A DNA stretch of 64,000 nt from CAWCBG01 sp963793845. GTDB taxonomy: Bacteria; Acidobacteriota; Terriglobia; Terriglobales; Acidobacteriaceae. Both the position numbers and the translations under genes were made by a program. Under the pieces are notes generated by a model. That model had not been told where the DNA came from and made no database searches. It saw nothing but the letters and a program-made list of their open reading frames with translations. Shown here piece after piece: positions 26,727-35,882 of the stretch. Where the stretch lies: contig CAWCBG010000002.1 of NCBI GenBank assembly GCA_963793845.1, positions 248,001 through 312,000 on the forward strand, written 5' to 3'. The first letter of the stretch is position 1; every line of letters begins with the position of its first letter.

Positions 26727-28143
26727 CTATTCAAACAGCCCCTTCTGCTCTTTCCCGCCTGCTAGCTTCGCCATCTGCTCGATGTAGTTGTCCGCATCGA
26801 ACTTCTTCCCTGCGGCGCCGCCTGACATGTACCGAATCAGCCCGAACACTGGACGATCGAACCACGGCCGGTCGAACTTGCCGGCGATCGACCACGCGAT
26901 GCCGGCATAGCCGTCCGGATCGCGCCCGTCAAGAAAATACTTGTCGTTGAGATACACGCAGGTCTGATAAGCGACCGCCGGCGACGGGCTCCACTCCAGG
27001 ATTTTCTTCGCCCAGTACATGCGCATGTAGTTGTGCATCCATCCGGCATGCAGCATCTGCTGCTGGGCGGCGTTCCACAGTTCGTCGTGCGTCTCGGCCC
27101 GCTCAAGCTGCTCCCGCATGTAGGTAAACGGACGCTTGTCATGGGCGTGCGCCGCCAGCGTTTTGTGCGCCCAGTCGGGCGCGCTCTCGATCGAATCGTA
27201 GAGAGGGTTAAAGTGCACGAAGTTGATCGCCAGCTCACGCCAGGTAATCAACTGGTCGAGGTAATCGTCTTTCGCTTCCCGCGAGGCCTTCGCCGCCTCA
27301 ACCGCGTGCACCACGGTATGCGGCCCTATCTGTCCGAAGTGCAGATACGGCGACAGACGACTGGTGCCATCGAGCTCCGGTTTGCCGTGACGCTCGGGAT
27401 AGTGCTGCAGCTTGTGCGTCACGAAGTCATGCAGCAGCTTGAGCGCCTCGGTGGTTCCACCGCGAAATGACTCGACCGGCAGCACCGAACGATCGAGCTC
27501 GTTCCAACCCTCAGTGATATCGATCGAGCCATCGTCGGGCAGCGCCTGCAATCCGCGCGGCGTCGTGCCACTCGACCCTCGCCGGGGGATTGCCTGCCGT
27601 CTCGAGATATTGCTTCAGCCGCTCTTTCAGGCGCGGCCGGATGATGCGTGCCGCATACTGCTCCTTCTCCAGCAGCTGCGACGGAACCACGACGTCAGCA
27701 TCGACCGTCCAGAGCGGACCGCTGAGCTTTTTCGCCGCCACCTCGCGCAAGTGTCTGGGCTCGCGCATGGGATTCTCATCGCCCACCACCAGCGACGCCT
27801 TGACCTCGTCGCAGAACTTCACCAGCGAATGCTCGGGCCAGCGCCGCAGCACGAACCCAATGCCGCGCTTGCGCGCCCGCTGGGCAATGTCGGGAATACC
27901 CTGCGCGAGAAACGCAAAGTGCCGCAAGTTGGCATGTGGATAAAACGGCATCGGCGCGAAGAAAATCACTACCGGCTGACGCAGGGCGTTGGCGGCTTCA
28001 ACCGCAACGTCGAGCGCCGGATTGTCGAGTGCGCGCTGCGCCCGCTGCATCCAATAGACAACGCCGCGGCCGGCAGGATCGGGAGCACCAGCGCGGCGCA
28101 CCGTGACTCGGGGATCGGAGAGAAGCTGCTCAAGCTTGTTCAT
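26727..28143 (-). pseudogene. phr: Class II CPD photolyase, one +1 frameshift
   Basis: The upstream frame (28143 to 27511) has the N-terminal photolyase domain: VVYWMQRAQRALDNPAL, PHANLRHFAFLAQG. The downstream frame (to 26727) has the FAD domain: HAGWMHNYMRMYWAKKILEW and CVYLNDKYFLDGRDPDGYAG, then FDRPVFGLIRYMS, which are class II hallmarks. The frames join if one G is removed at 27553-27554, restoring AARLQALPDDG and 472 codons. The enzyme repairs UV-induced pyrimidine dimers with light. As only a single base separates it from an intact gene, a sequencing error is likely. Confidence 0.88.
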
Positions 28144-28240
28144 AGAAGGGAAATAAACGACAGCACGCGGGCGCGGCGTGTGACTCTCGCGGCCATGGGG
28201 GTAGCCGCGAGTGCCTTGATCTTACAGGATAAATCTAGGT

Positions 28241-28397
28241 GTCATTCCGAGTGGAGCGCCCGCAGGCTTGTCCGTCCCGGCTCTGTTGCGGGACGGCGGG
28301 CGCGCAGTCGAGGAACCTGCTTTCGGCCGGCACCTGTCCGCTGCACACACACAGCAGGTTCCTCCACTCCGGGCTGGCGCCGTTCGGTCGGAATGAC
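28241..28397. repeat. Long inverted-repeat element R2, copy 2
   Basis: 157 nt from GTCATTCCGAGTGGAGCGCC to GGTCGGAATGAC, with inner arms GAGGAACCTGCT and AGCAGGTTCCTCCACTCC. The left arm has an extra hairpin (CCGTCCCGGCTCTGTTGCGGGACGG). It lies between phr and folP. Confidence 0.85.
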
Positions 28398-28415
28398 GAA
28401 TTGCAAGGTACGACG

Positions 28416-29381
28416 TCAGTTCTCTTCCGCTCTCAGCACGGCGTCTGCCACAGCCGCCGCTTCCACCGCGGGCCTCACATCATGCACCCGCACAATGTGC
28501 GCGCCCCGCAGGATGCTCGCCGTCATCGCCGCAATCGATCCATACAGCCGTTCCTTCGCGGGAACATCTCCGCTCGCATTTAACGCTTCGTCATTTCGAG
28601 CGGAGCGCAGCGGAGTCGAGAAACCTGCTTTCCTCCGTTCCCCGACCGTTCTCCCGATGAACCCCTTGCGCGAGGTTCCCGCCAGCAGTGGGAAACCCAG
28701 CCGCTGCAACTGCTCGAGATGCGCCAGTAGCGGATAGTTCTCTTCGAAGTTCTTACCGAAGCCGAATCCCGGATCGAGCACAATATGTCCGCGCCCAATG
28801 CCGCGCTCGAAGGCAACTTGCAGGCGGTTGGCCAGATCATGCTCCACTAGCGAGACGATGTTCGTTTCGATCGGAAGCGTGCGCCACTCCTTCGGTGTGC
28901 CGCGGGTATGCATCAACACCACCCCGCAGCCCAGCTCGGCACACGTTGCCGCCATCGCTGAATCCCAGCGCAGCCCGCTGACGTCGTTGACGATCTCCGC
29001 GCCCTGGGCCACAGCTGCCCGCGCTACTTCCGCTTTGTACGTATCGACGGAGATCAGCGCGTCAGGCCGCACGTGGAGCACACCCTGTATCACCGGCAGC
29101 ACGCGACGCAACTCTTCTTCGGCCGAAACGACGCCGTCATTCCGAGGCGCATCGTCCGCCCTCACGCTTGCTCCCGGCCGAGTCGATTCGCCGCCGATGT
29201 CAATGATGTCCGCGCCTTCGTCCAACATTCGGTGCGCATGCGCGACGGCAGCTTCCGGCTCGAAGTGCTCGCCGCCATCGGAAAACGAGTCGGGCGTCAC
29301 ATTGACGACGCCCATGATGAGGGTTCGCTGGCCCAACTCCAGGGATCGCGCACGCAACTGCCAGCGATAAGGAGGCCGCAT
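28416..29381 (-). CDS. folP: Dihydropteroate synthase with two repeat-derived insertions
   Basis: 321 residues; the family is usually ~270-285. It condenses 6-hydroxymethyl-dihydropterin pyrophosphate with p-aminobenzoate in folate synthesis. Motifs: MGVVNVTPDSFSDGG, DIGGESTRPGAS, VLDPGFGFGK, GTSRKGFIGR and HIVRVHDVRP. Two stretches are foreign to the family. One is RADDAPRNDGVV after the ESTRPG loop, encoded across GTCATTCCGAGGCGC at 29136-29150. The other is ~25 residues containing STPLRSARNDEA after GRTVGER, encoded across 28590-28629. Both DNA segments match arms of the R2 repeat. They fall in surface loops, so activity could survive. Confidence 0.92.
   Translation of the reverse strand: MRPPYRWQLRARSLELGQRTLIMGVVNVTPDSFSDGGEHFEPEAAVAHAHRMLDEGADIIDIGGESTRPGASVRADDAPRNDGVVSAEEELRRVLPVIQGVLHVRPDALISVDTYKAEVARAAVAQGAEIVNDVSGLRWDSAMAATCAELGCGVVLMHTRGTPKEWRTLPIETNIVSLVEHDLANRLQVAFERGIGRGHIVLDPGFGFGKNFEENYPLLAHLEQLQRLGFPLLAGTSRKGFIGRTVGERRKAGFSTPLRSARNDEALNASGDVPAKERLYGSIAAMTASILRGAHIVRVHDVRPAVEAAAVADAVLRAEEN
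28590..28629. repeat. Partial R2 arm inside folP
   Basis: GTCATTTCGAGCGGAGCGC at the start and GTCGAGAAACCTGCT at the end match the left arm of R2 copy 2 (28241 onward). It keeps the folP reading frame. A shorter match, GTCATTCCGAGGCGC, lies at 29136-29150 in the same gene. Confidence 0.75.
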
Positions 29382-29464
29382 TTGTGCGATTGTACGCCGC
29401 CGACGGCGGCAGGAAATGCGGCAGCAACGCGCAAAGGCAGTGCTAGAATCCGAGAAGCACCCCT

Positions 29465-31045
29465 ATGTACCGGCTTCGCACGTTCGCCTCCCTAGTGCTC
29501 TTGCTGGCTCTGCTGTCGCAGGGCGCTGCTGCCGGACACAAGAAGGGAAAGCCGGCAAAGGCCGACCCTAAGAAGCTCAATCAGTCTATTGAACAGATTC
29601 TAACCAACGATCCCGAGATCGCTCGCGGCTTCTGGGGCATCTACGCGGTCGCGCTCGACACCGGCAAGCCGCTGTACGCGCTGAATCAGGACAAGCTGTT
29701 CACGCCCGCCTCCAACACCAAGCTGTTCACCACGGCGGCGGTCTTCGGACTCATTGGCCCCGACTACACTTTCAAGACAACGGTTGAAACTGTCGGCGAG
29801 GTCGACAAGTACGGCCGTCTCGATGCCGACCTGGTGATCGTGGGACGCGGCGATCCCAATCTTTCCGGACGTACCTTGCCGTACTACCTCCGCACCGAAC
29901 GCAAGGCGCCCCCGATCCAGGCCTTGACCGGCCTGGCCGATCAACTGGTGCAGCGCGGGCTAAAGTACATTGACGGCGATATCGTTGCGGACGATTCGTA
30001 CTATGTTTTCGAGCGCTACGGCGAAGGCTGGTCGCAGGATGATCTCGTCCGTGAGTGGGGCGCGCCCGTCTCGGCGCTCACCGTCAACGACAATCTCATC
30101 TTCGTCAACATCATGCCCGCCGATCATCCCGGCGAGCGCGCGTTTCTCAACATCACGCCTTATGCCGACTACTACCACGTCAACAACCGGGTGATGACCA
30201 CACCGCAGGGAACCGGGCCGCGCAGTATCTACATCAATCGCGAGCCCGGCTCGAACCAGCTCACCTTCTGGGGCAACATTCCGCTGGACGATCCCGGCTT
30301 CGGCGAGGCGCTGGCCATCGACGATCCGGCGGAGTTCACGGCCAAGGTCTTCCGCCAGCTGCTGCAGGAGCGTGGCGTGGTGATCTATGGCAAAGCCCGC
30401 ACCAAGCACACCGAGCTGTCGTCGCTGGAAACGTTCAGCGTGACCTCGCTCGCCTCGGGTGGAGGAACGCGCGGCGTAGCTACTACGCCCGCTCCACTGG
30501 TGCTGGCCAGCTACCAGTCGCAGCCGGTGGCCCAGGACCTGCGCGTCATCAACAAGGTGAGCCAGAACCTGCACGCGGAATTGATGCTCAGACTCTTGGG
30601 CAAAGAGAAGGGAACGTCGGGATCAATCGAAGGCGGGCTGGAAGTGTTGCGAGGTTTCTTAACCACTGCGGGGATTAAGCCCGAGGAGTTTGTCTTCTTC
30701 GATGGCTCGGGATTGTCTCGCGAGAACCTCGTCACACCCGAGGCCATTGTCAAGCTCCTGACCTACTGCCAGAAGCAGCCCTGGGGCAAGCAGTACGAAG
30801 GCACACTGCCGGTCGCGGGCGTCGATGGATCGCTGGCCGACCGATTCCGCAACGTTCCGGGAGCGAGTTCGATTCACGCCAAGACGGGGTCGCTGTCGCA
30901 CGTATATTCGCTCTCCGGGTACGCCACCACTCAGAAGGGTGAGCGCATCGCTTTCGCCGTCATGACCAACAACGGCATCGCCTCTACCAAGAAAACGCTG
31001 GACGCGATCGACCACATCGTGGTCACCCTGCTCGACGACGACTAG
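29465..31045 (+). CDS. dacB: D-alanyl-D-alanine carboxypeptidase/endopeptidase (PBP4, peptidase S13)
   Basis: 526 residues with a signal peptide (FASLVLLLALLSQGAAAG). The serine-peptidase triad motifs are present: SxxK as S83-N-T-K86 (TPASNTKLFTT), SxN-type in FDGSGLSRENLVTPEAI, and KTG in HAKTGSLSHVYSLSGY. It removes terminal D-Ala and cleaves cross-links in periplasmic peptidoglycan. Length agrees with the S13 family. It is transcribed away from folP and ends ~100 nt from the convergent fabF. Confidence 0.95.
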   Translation: MYRLRTFASLVLLLALLSQGAAAGHKKGKPAKADPKKLNQSIEQILTNDPEIARGFWGIYAVALDTGKPLYALNQDKLFTPASNTKLFTTAAVFGLIGPDYTFKTTVETVGEVDKYGRLDADLVIVGRGDPNLSGRTLPYYLRTERKAPPIQALTGLADQLVQRGLKYIDGDIVADDSYYVFERYGEGWSQDDLVREWGAPVSALTVNDNLIFVNIMPADHPGERAFLNITPYADYYHVNNRVMTTPQGTGPRSIYINREPGSNQLTFWGNIPLDDPGFGEALAIDDPAEFTAKVFRQLLQERGVVIYGKARTKHTELSSLETFSVTSLASGGGTRGVATTPAPLVLASYQSQPVAQDLRVINKVSQNLHAELMLRLLGKEKGTSGSIEGGLEVLRGFLTTAGIKPEEFVFFDGSGLSRENLVTPEAIVKLLTYCQKQPWGKQYEGTLPVAGVDGSLADRFRNVPGASSIHAKTGSLSHVYSLSGYATTQKGERIAFAVMTNNGIASTKKTLDAIDHIVVTLLDDD

Positions 31046-31149
31046 CCAGAACGACGAATCATTGTGAAAAGGGGGCGTCCAGCTGCGTCCCACAATGTGG
31101 CACACCGCCCTCTTCGGTTCGTCTAATGGCTTGATTGTGTCTGCTCGAC

Positions 31150-32394
31150 CTACTCCGTCCAGCGCTTGAACACCAGGCAGCCGTTGGTGCCGCCGAAGCC
31201 GAAGGAGTTCGAGATGGCGTAGTCCATGGAGACTTTGCGCGGGTGGTTGGGCACGAAGTCGAGATCGCAGCCTTCGCCAGGGTTATCCAGATTCATGGTT
31301 GGCGGCACGATTTGATCGCGTAGCGCCATCACGGTGATGCCGGCTTCCAGTCCGCCGGCTCCGCCCAGCAAGTGCCCGGTCATGGACTTGGTCGAGCTCA
31401 CCAGCATCTTGTAGGCATGGTCGCCGAAGGCGCGCTTCATGGCGGTGGCTTCCAACTCGTCGCCCAGCGGCGTCGAGGTGCCGTGCGCGTTGACGTAGCC
31501 GACCTGGCTTGGATCAATGCGGGCATCACGCATGGCGTTGCGCATCACGCGATAGCCGCCCTCACCTTCGGGCGCGGGTTGGGTGATGTGATTGGCGTCG
31601 GCGCTCATGCCGTAGCCCACGACTTCGGCGATGATCTTTGCCCCACGCTTCTTGGCAAACTCAAGCTCTTCCAGAATAAGGATGCCCGCGCCCTCGCCGA
31701 TGATGAAGCCGTCGCGATCCCTGTCCCAGGGACGGCTGGCGTGGTGGGGATCGTCGTTACGCGTAGACAGCGCACGCATGGCAGCGAAGCCTCCCACGCC
31801 CATGGGGGTGATCGCGGCTTCCGCGCCGCCGGCGATCATTACGTCGGCATCGCCGTACTTGATGACCCGGGCAGCGTCGCCCACGGAATGTGCGCTGGTG
31901 GTGCAGGCGGTGCAGGTGGCTTCGTTCGGCCCTTTGGCGTTGTGGCGGATGCTGACTTGTCCGGCAGCAAGGTTCACGATGGCCGCAGGAATGAAGAACG
32001 GTGAAATCTTGCGCGGGCCGCCGTTGAGCAGGTTGGAGTGTTCGCGCTCAATGATGTCGAACCCGCCGATGCCTGAGCCGATGTTCACGCCGGTGCGCTC
32101 GGCCAGTTCTTCGTTTTCGACCTTGTAGTTGGCGTTGAGCAGAGCTTCATCGGCGGCGGCGATGGCGAGATGAATAAAGCGCGCCATCTTGCGCGCCTCT
32201 TTCTTCTCGATAAACTGCAGCGGATCGAAGTTCTTGACCTCGGCCGCGATCTGGCAGGCGAATTGAGAAGCATCGAAGCCGGTAATGACCTCGACGCCGC
32301 TCTTGCCGGCCAGCAGCGCCTGCCAAACTTCTTCGCTGGTATTGCCGACGCCGCAGATCAATCCGATACCGGTGACCACCACGCGACGATTCAA
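31150..32394 (-). CDS. fabF: 3-oxoacyl-ACP synthase II
   Basis: 414 residues. Condenses malonyl-ACP with acyl-ACP in fatty-acid elongation. The catalytic Cys is in TCTACTTSAHSVGDA, the two His are in NAHGTSTPLGD and KSMTGHLLGGAGG, and the C-terminus NSFGFGGTNGCLVF is typical. The start is a TTG placed directly after the acyl-carrier-protein stop (TAG-TTG), with no nearby ATG in frame. Translation is therefore probably coupled to the carrier gene. The fabF-acpP order is conserved in many bacteria. Confidence 0.95.
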   Translation of the reverse strand: MNRRVVVTGIGLICGVGNTSEEVWQALLAGKSGVEVITGFDASQFACQIAAEVKNFDPLQFIEKKEARKMARFIHLAIAAADEALLNANYKVENEELAERTGVNIGSGIGGFDIIEREHSNLLNGGPRKISPFFIPAAIVNLAAGQVSIRHNAKGPNEATCTACTTSAHSVGDAARVIKYGDADVMIAGGAEAAITPMGVGGFAAMRALSTRNDDPHHASRPWDRDRDGFIIGEGAGILILEELEFAKKRGAKIIAEVVGYGMSADANHITQPAPEGEGGYRVMRNAMRDARIDPSQVGYVNAHGTSTPLGDELEATAMKRAFGDHAYKMLVSSTKSMTGHLLGGAGGLEAGITVMALRDQIVPPTMNLDNPGEGCDLDFVPNHPRKVSMDYAISNSFGFGGTNGCLVFKRWTE

Positions 32395-32640
32395 CTACTT
32401 CGATCCTTTCGCGTGGGAGTTGATGTAGTCCACCGCATCCTTGACGGTACGGATCTTCTCCGCCGCCTCGTCGGGGATCTCGATCTCGAAGGCTTCTTCG
32501 AAGGCCATCACCAGTTCGACCGTATCGAGCGAGTCGGCGCCGAGGTCGTCCACGAACGAAGCATTGGGCGTGACCTCGCCCTCATCCACTCCCAGCTGTT
32601 CTACGATGATCTGTTTGACGCGCTCTTCTACGGATGCCAT
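32395..32640 (-). CDS. acpP: Acyl carrier protein (first of two tandem copies, fabF-proximal)
   Basis: 81 residues from MASVEERVKQ. The phosphopantetheine attachment site is Ser37 in DDLGADSLDTVEL. It is acidic and of standard length. It differs from the neighbouring copy at 32755-33000 at only about ten positions, mostly near the C-terminus (AAEKIRTVKDAVDYINSHAKGSK here). The start has GAGGAG about 8 nt upstream. It carries growing acyl chains for the adjacent FabF. Confidence 0.95.
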   Translation of the reverse strand: MASVEERVKQIIVEQLGVDEGEVTPNASFVDDLGADSLDTVELVMAFEEAFEIEIPDEAAEKIRTVKDAVDYINSHAKGSK

Positions 32641-32754
32641 GGCGAGCAATCTCCTCTCGAGTTCGGATGGACGGCAGGCAAAGCTTGGTGCAACTCTCCG
32701 GCCACCACAGCCGCGCAAGAAGGCGCGACGCTGCGGGGACCCGGATTGGCTGGA

Positions 32755-33000
32755 CTACTTCTTGGTCTTGCTGTGCGCCTCGATATACGAGACCGCGTCC
32801 TGGACAGTGCGGATTTTTTCCGCGTCCTCGTCGGGAATTTCGATTTCAAAGGCTTCTTCAAAGGCCATAACCAGCTCGACTGTGTCGAGTGAGTCAGCGC
32901 CGAGGTCGTCCACAAAAGAGGCAGTGGGCGTAACTTCCGCTTCGTCTACACCCAGCTGCTCAACGATAATCTGCTTTACCCGTTCTTCAACCGATGCCAT
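32755..33000 (-). CDS. acpP: Acyl carrier protein (second tandem copy, upstream)
   Basis: 81 residues, the same start MASVEERVKQ and the same DDLGADSLDTVEL site (Ser37). The end is DAEKIRTVQDAVSYIEAHSK. A tandem duplicate of the downstream acpP, separated by 114 nt, most probably sharing one transcript with acpP and fabF. GGAG lies upstream of the ATG (CAGGAGAACGGATCG). Retention of two intact copies suggests dosage or partial specialisation, which cannot be told from sequence. Confidence 0.93.
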   Translation of the reverse strand: MASVEERVKQIIVEQLGVDEAEVTPTASFVDDLGADSLDTVELVMAFEEAFEIEIPDEDAEKIRTVQDAVSYIEAHSKTKK

Positions 33001-33229
33001 CGATCCGTTCTCCTGTCGCGCCAAAGCGCAACGCAAACTTCTCAGTCTAATTGCTTTATGGAAACGCTGTAAAGAATGCACGTGCGCTCACAGTAGCAGG
33101 GGCCCACACGTGGGTTCCAGAGCGCCCGGGAATTAAGATGCCCGATTCATCCTAAACGGTGCGCTTTGGGGCGGTCAACGCAAGAAGGGAGCAGTGGTGA
33201 ATCAACTTGAGCGCAACGGCCTTACCTTC

Positions 33230-33374
33230 GTCATTCCGACCGGAGGGCGTCAGCCCGGAGTGGAGGAACCTGCTGCTCGCCCGGCGGCGTTGCCGGGGCC
33301 AGAGAAAGCAGGTTCCCTTCGACTTCGCTCAGGGCAGGCTCTCCACGCGGCCTGAAGGCCTCGGTCGGAATGAC
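33230..33374. repeat. Long inverted-repeat element R2, copy 3
   Basis: 145 nt from GTCATTCCGACCGGAGGGCG to GGTCGGAATGAC. The left inner arm is GGAGTGGAGGAACCTGCT. The right arm is interrupted by a second repeat-like insert (CCCTTCGACTTCGCTCAGGG) before CTCCACGCGGCCTGAAGG. It ends ~30 nt before the dtd start. Confidence 0.85.
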
Positions 33375-33402
33375 GAAGGCACTCGTTGTGATACAACGCT
33401 CC

Positions 33403-33852
33403 ATGCGTGCCGTCGTGCAGCGAGTGAGCCGGGCCTCGGTGAAGGTCAACGGTGAGTTCACCGGACAGATCGGAGCGGGGCTGCTGGTTCTGCTGGGCGT
33501 GGCGCAGGACGACCGTGAAGAGGACGCCGACTACCTGGCAGAGAAGATCGCCGGACTGCGCATCTTCGAAGACGACGAGGGCAAGATGAACCGCAGCGTT
33601 CTTGACACGGGCGGCGCAGTGCTGGCGGTGTCGCAGTTCACGCTGTTTGGCGATGTGCGGCGGGGCAAGCGTCCGTCATTCGATGCAGCGGCTCGTCCTG
33701 AGCGCGCGCGGGACTTGTACGAGTATTTCGTGGAACGGGTGCGGGCGCTCGGCCTGCGCTGCGAGACCGGGCGCTTTCAGGAGATGATGGAAGTCGAACT
33801 GGTTAACCAGGGCCCGGTCACCATTCTGCTGGATTCGAAGAAGCTGTTCTGA
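33403..33852 (+). CDS. dtd: D-aminoacyl-tRNA deacylase
   Basis: 149 residues from the ATG at 33403, giving the family's usual N-terminus MRAVVQRVSRASVKV; the frame is open upstream to 33370 through repeat sequence. The active-site motifs SQFTLFGD and the cross-subunit NQGPVTILLDS (Gly-Pro motif) are present. The enzyme removes D-amino acids and glycine mischarged on tRNA. It appears monocistronic and is preceded by an R2 element. Confidence 0.95.
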   Translation: MRAVVQRVSRASVKVNGEFTGQIGAGLLVLLGVAQDDREEDADYLAEKIAGLRIFEDDEGKMNRSVLDTGGAVLAVSQFTLFGDVRRGKRPSFDAAARPERARDLYEYFVERVRALGLRCETGRFQEMMEVELVNQGPVTILLDSKKLF

Positions 33853-33927
33853 GGCGAAAGGATTTTGGCCGACGAGTTTTGGCAGTGCACAGCTTCTCCT
33901 GTGCCGCCCCGCCCTTTCTTTCTTGTT

Positions 33928-34103
33928 CCGTCACCCTGAGCGCAGTGAGGTCGTCAACGGCGACCGAGCGAAGTCGAAGGACCCCTATTACTTCCCCAAC
34001 CGTTGTAGCGCCTCAGGGTCGATGGCAGACTCATGCCGTCCCTGCCGGGGCCCGATCAAATTCTCAATCTACCCAGGACTCCGCCTTGCGGCTACGTCCT
34101 GGG
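33928..34103. repeat. R3 fragment and a CCCAGGAC hairpin element
   Basis: The 33853-34229 gap has no gene I can support. 33928-33985 matches the first ~60 nt of the R3 repeat (CCTGAGCGCAGTGAG ... GCGAAGTCGAAGGACCCC). At 34072-34103 CCCAGGAC pairs with GTCCTGGG. The flanks (CCGTCCCTGCCGGGG, GGGACTG) resemble those of the hairpin at 43126-43145, suggesting a second small repeat family. Confidence 0.6.
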
Positions 34104-34229
34104 CTTAGATGAGCCGTCCCTCTGGGACTGCCTTCGCGGCAATGCACTCCTCTGCTGCTGAGCAAGCGGAGTTCTAGCACGCACTTTCCAGACAGCGCCG
34201 CGCCGGTGGAAGTGCAAGGTTTGTCACCT

Positions 34230-34673
34230 CTACTTCTTCGGCTGCTTGTTTTTGCTGACGGGCGTAACCGGGCTGGGCACCTGGCAATCCTGCGACTCTA
34301 CTTCGACCGCGGTGGCCTGAAAGCGTCGCGTCTCCTTGTTTTTTTGTTGCTCCGGCGTCGGGTCGGGGATGGGCTGCCACTTCCCCGTAAGTTTCACTTT
34401 GCCGCCGATAGCATCTTTCAGTTCATCCGGGCCCACTACCTGGACGCCGGTGCGGTGCTGCATGCTGGTGACGATGTAGTGACCCTCTGCATCGGGCAGC
34501 CCCAGACATCCGATGAGCGTGCTGCCCTTGGCAGCCGCGGGCTTGTCCTGGGTTGCGCCGGCAGCATTGTCCTGCGGCGCGGCCCGGGCGGTGGGAGAAT
34601 TCTGGGCACGGACAGGTTCTTGCGCAATCGCGCTGGTCGCCGCCAACAGCAGGATAAGCAGAGTTCGCTGCAT
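34230..34673 (-). CDS. Secreted hypothetical protein
   Basis: 147 residues: signal peptide MQRTLLILLLAATSAIAQ, then an Ala/Pro/Gln-rich linker. A conserved-looking domain follows (STLIGCLGLPDAEGHYIVTS, GPDELKDAIGGKVKLTGKW), and a Lys-rich tail ends the protein. The GCLG...LTSM..GVxVxG pattern resembles small secreted proteins common in Acidobacteria, but I cannot name a family. It is divergent from the gene at 34785. Confidence 0.7.
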   Translation of the reverse strand: MQRTLLILLLAATSAIAQEPVRAQNSPTARAAPQDNAAGATQDKPAAAKGSTLIGCLGLPDAEGHYIVTSMQHRTGVQVVGPDELKDAIGGKVKLTGKWQPIPDPTPEQQKNKETRRFQATAVEVESQDCQVPSPVTPVSKNKQPKK

Positions 34674-34784
34674 ATTTTCGCTTCCTGAAAGATGATACCC
34701 GTTGGAAGAGGTGCGGCAAGGACGTGTTCCTCACACAGAGAGCGCGATTCTCCCTTACAATCTCCTGTGGAGAACTCATAACCT

Positions 34785-35051
34785 ATGCAAGTACTAGAGA
34801 ACTGGACACCCAAGGGCATCACCGTCTACATGGACGACAAGCGCTTCGTCAAATGCGTGCTCACTGAGTGCAAGCTGATCTATGGCGGCGGGGACGTTAT
34901 GTGGGAGAACACCCAGTTCGTCAATTGCCAGCTTACCTTCGACGGAGCCGCCCAGCGCACTATCGCCTATCTGCAGAACTTTGGCTTGATGAAGAAGCCC
35001 GACCAGATGGGAGCGCCGCAACCGCCGCAATCGACCTCCGGTATCAACTAG
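34785..35051 (+). CDS. Conserved hypothetical protein, 88 residues
   Basis: No signal peptide. The core FVKCVLTECKLIYGGGDVMWENTQF repeats an F-x-x-C-x-L pattern (KCVLTECKL, NCQLTF), like a short beta-helical or pentapeptide-type strand set. The C-terminus is Pro/Gln-rich. Function unknown. It has its own intergenic space on both sides. Confidence 0.65.
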   Translation: MQVLENWTPKGITVYMDDKRFVKCVLTECKLIYGGGDVMWENTQFVNCQLTFDGAAQRTIAYLQNFGLMKKPDQMGAPQPPQSTSGIN

Positions 35052-35109
35052 GTCAGCCCGCGACCGCTTTGTTTACAGGGACTTAGCCACAGAATACCTG
35101 CTAATCGCC

Positions 35110-35139
35110 TTGACACTTCCGGGCTTGGCACCTTATTCT
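35110..35139 (+). promoter_or_regulatory. Possible promoter of the yceD-rpmF-plsX-fabD operon
   Basis: TTGACA at 35110-35115 is followed after 18 nt by TATTCT (35134-35139). A leader of about 130 nt would precede the yceD ATG at 35279. The -10 element is weak, so this is tentative. Confidence 0.4.
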
Positions 35140-35278
35140 TGAGTTTTGCCGTAAGCGAGACCCCGCCCGTCTGTACCTGCCACGGTTTCCCGACAGGAGC
35201 TTGGCCTGCCAGACCCGGTTCCGACCGGACCTCGTGGGCTGTCCGGCGTGTTGTCTTACGGGCAAGGCGGGTGCTGCT

Positions 35279-35830
35279 ATGCTGATCAAAGTCAAGGACC
35301 TGGAACTCCGAAAGCTGGAGTTCAAAGAGGACTTTCAGCCCGGCATCATCGAGTTCGGCTTCGACCTGCGGCAGGTGGGCCCGCTGCATACTGAGGGCCG
35401 CGCCGAGCTGGTGGTTGAGCATCGCGGCCATCATAACGACGTCGAAGATATTCGTCTGGTTGGCAGCCTGGTCGCGAAAGTGGAGACGGTTTGTGCCCGC
35501 TGTCTCGAGCCGGTCGCGCACAGCTTGAACTGGCCGTTCGATTTGCTGTACCGGCCACAGGGCGTGGATCGGGTGAAGGACGAGGTGGCCATCAGCGAGG
35601 CCGACACCGAGATTGGCTACTACCAGGGCGAAGGTCTTCTGTTGGAAGACGCGCTGCGGGAGCAGGTCCTGCTGGCAACGCCGGTGAAGATGCTATGCCG
35701 CGAAGACTGTAAGGGTTTATGCCCGCGTTGCGGCGCTAACCGCAATGTCGAGCCATGCAATTGTGATCAGCAGCCCAGCGATCCGCGCTGGGAAGCGCTG
35801 AGCGAAATCAAGAAAAAGCTGCAAAGCTAA
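35279..35830 (+). CDS. yceD: YceD/DUF177 protein upstream of rpmF
   Basis: 183 residues from the ATG at 35279 (MLIKVKDLELRKL). A central segment VCARCLEPVAHSLNWPF and a C-terminal cysteine cluster (MLCREDCKGLCPRCG, then EPCNC) match the DUF177 family, which is nearly always next to rpmF. It has been linked to 23S rRNA/ribosome accumulation in other bacteria. The C-terminal cysteines may bind zinc. It is the first gene of the conserved ribosome/phospholipid operon here. Confidence 0.92.
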   Translation: MLIKVKDLELRKLEFKEDFQPGIIEFGFDLRQVGPLHTEGRAELVVEHRGHHNDVEDIRLVGSLVAKVETVCARCLEPVAHSLNWPFDLLYRPQGVDRVKDEVAISEADTEIGYYQGEGLLLEDALREQVLLATPVKMLCREDCKGLCPRCGANRNVEPCNCDQQPSDPRWEALSEIKKKLQS

Positions 35831-35882
35831 ACCTCCGGGCCGCCGAATCGAAATTGCGCGGCCTGGGTTTGCGAGGAGTTCA

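Noticed and set aside
27412..28737. 441-codon open frame on the plus strand
   Set aside because: It runs antisense through phr, an R2 repeat and folP; its sequence is Arg/Ser-rich and mirrors real codons on the other strand.
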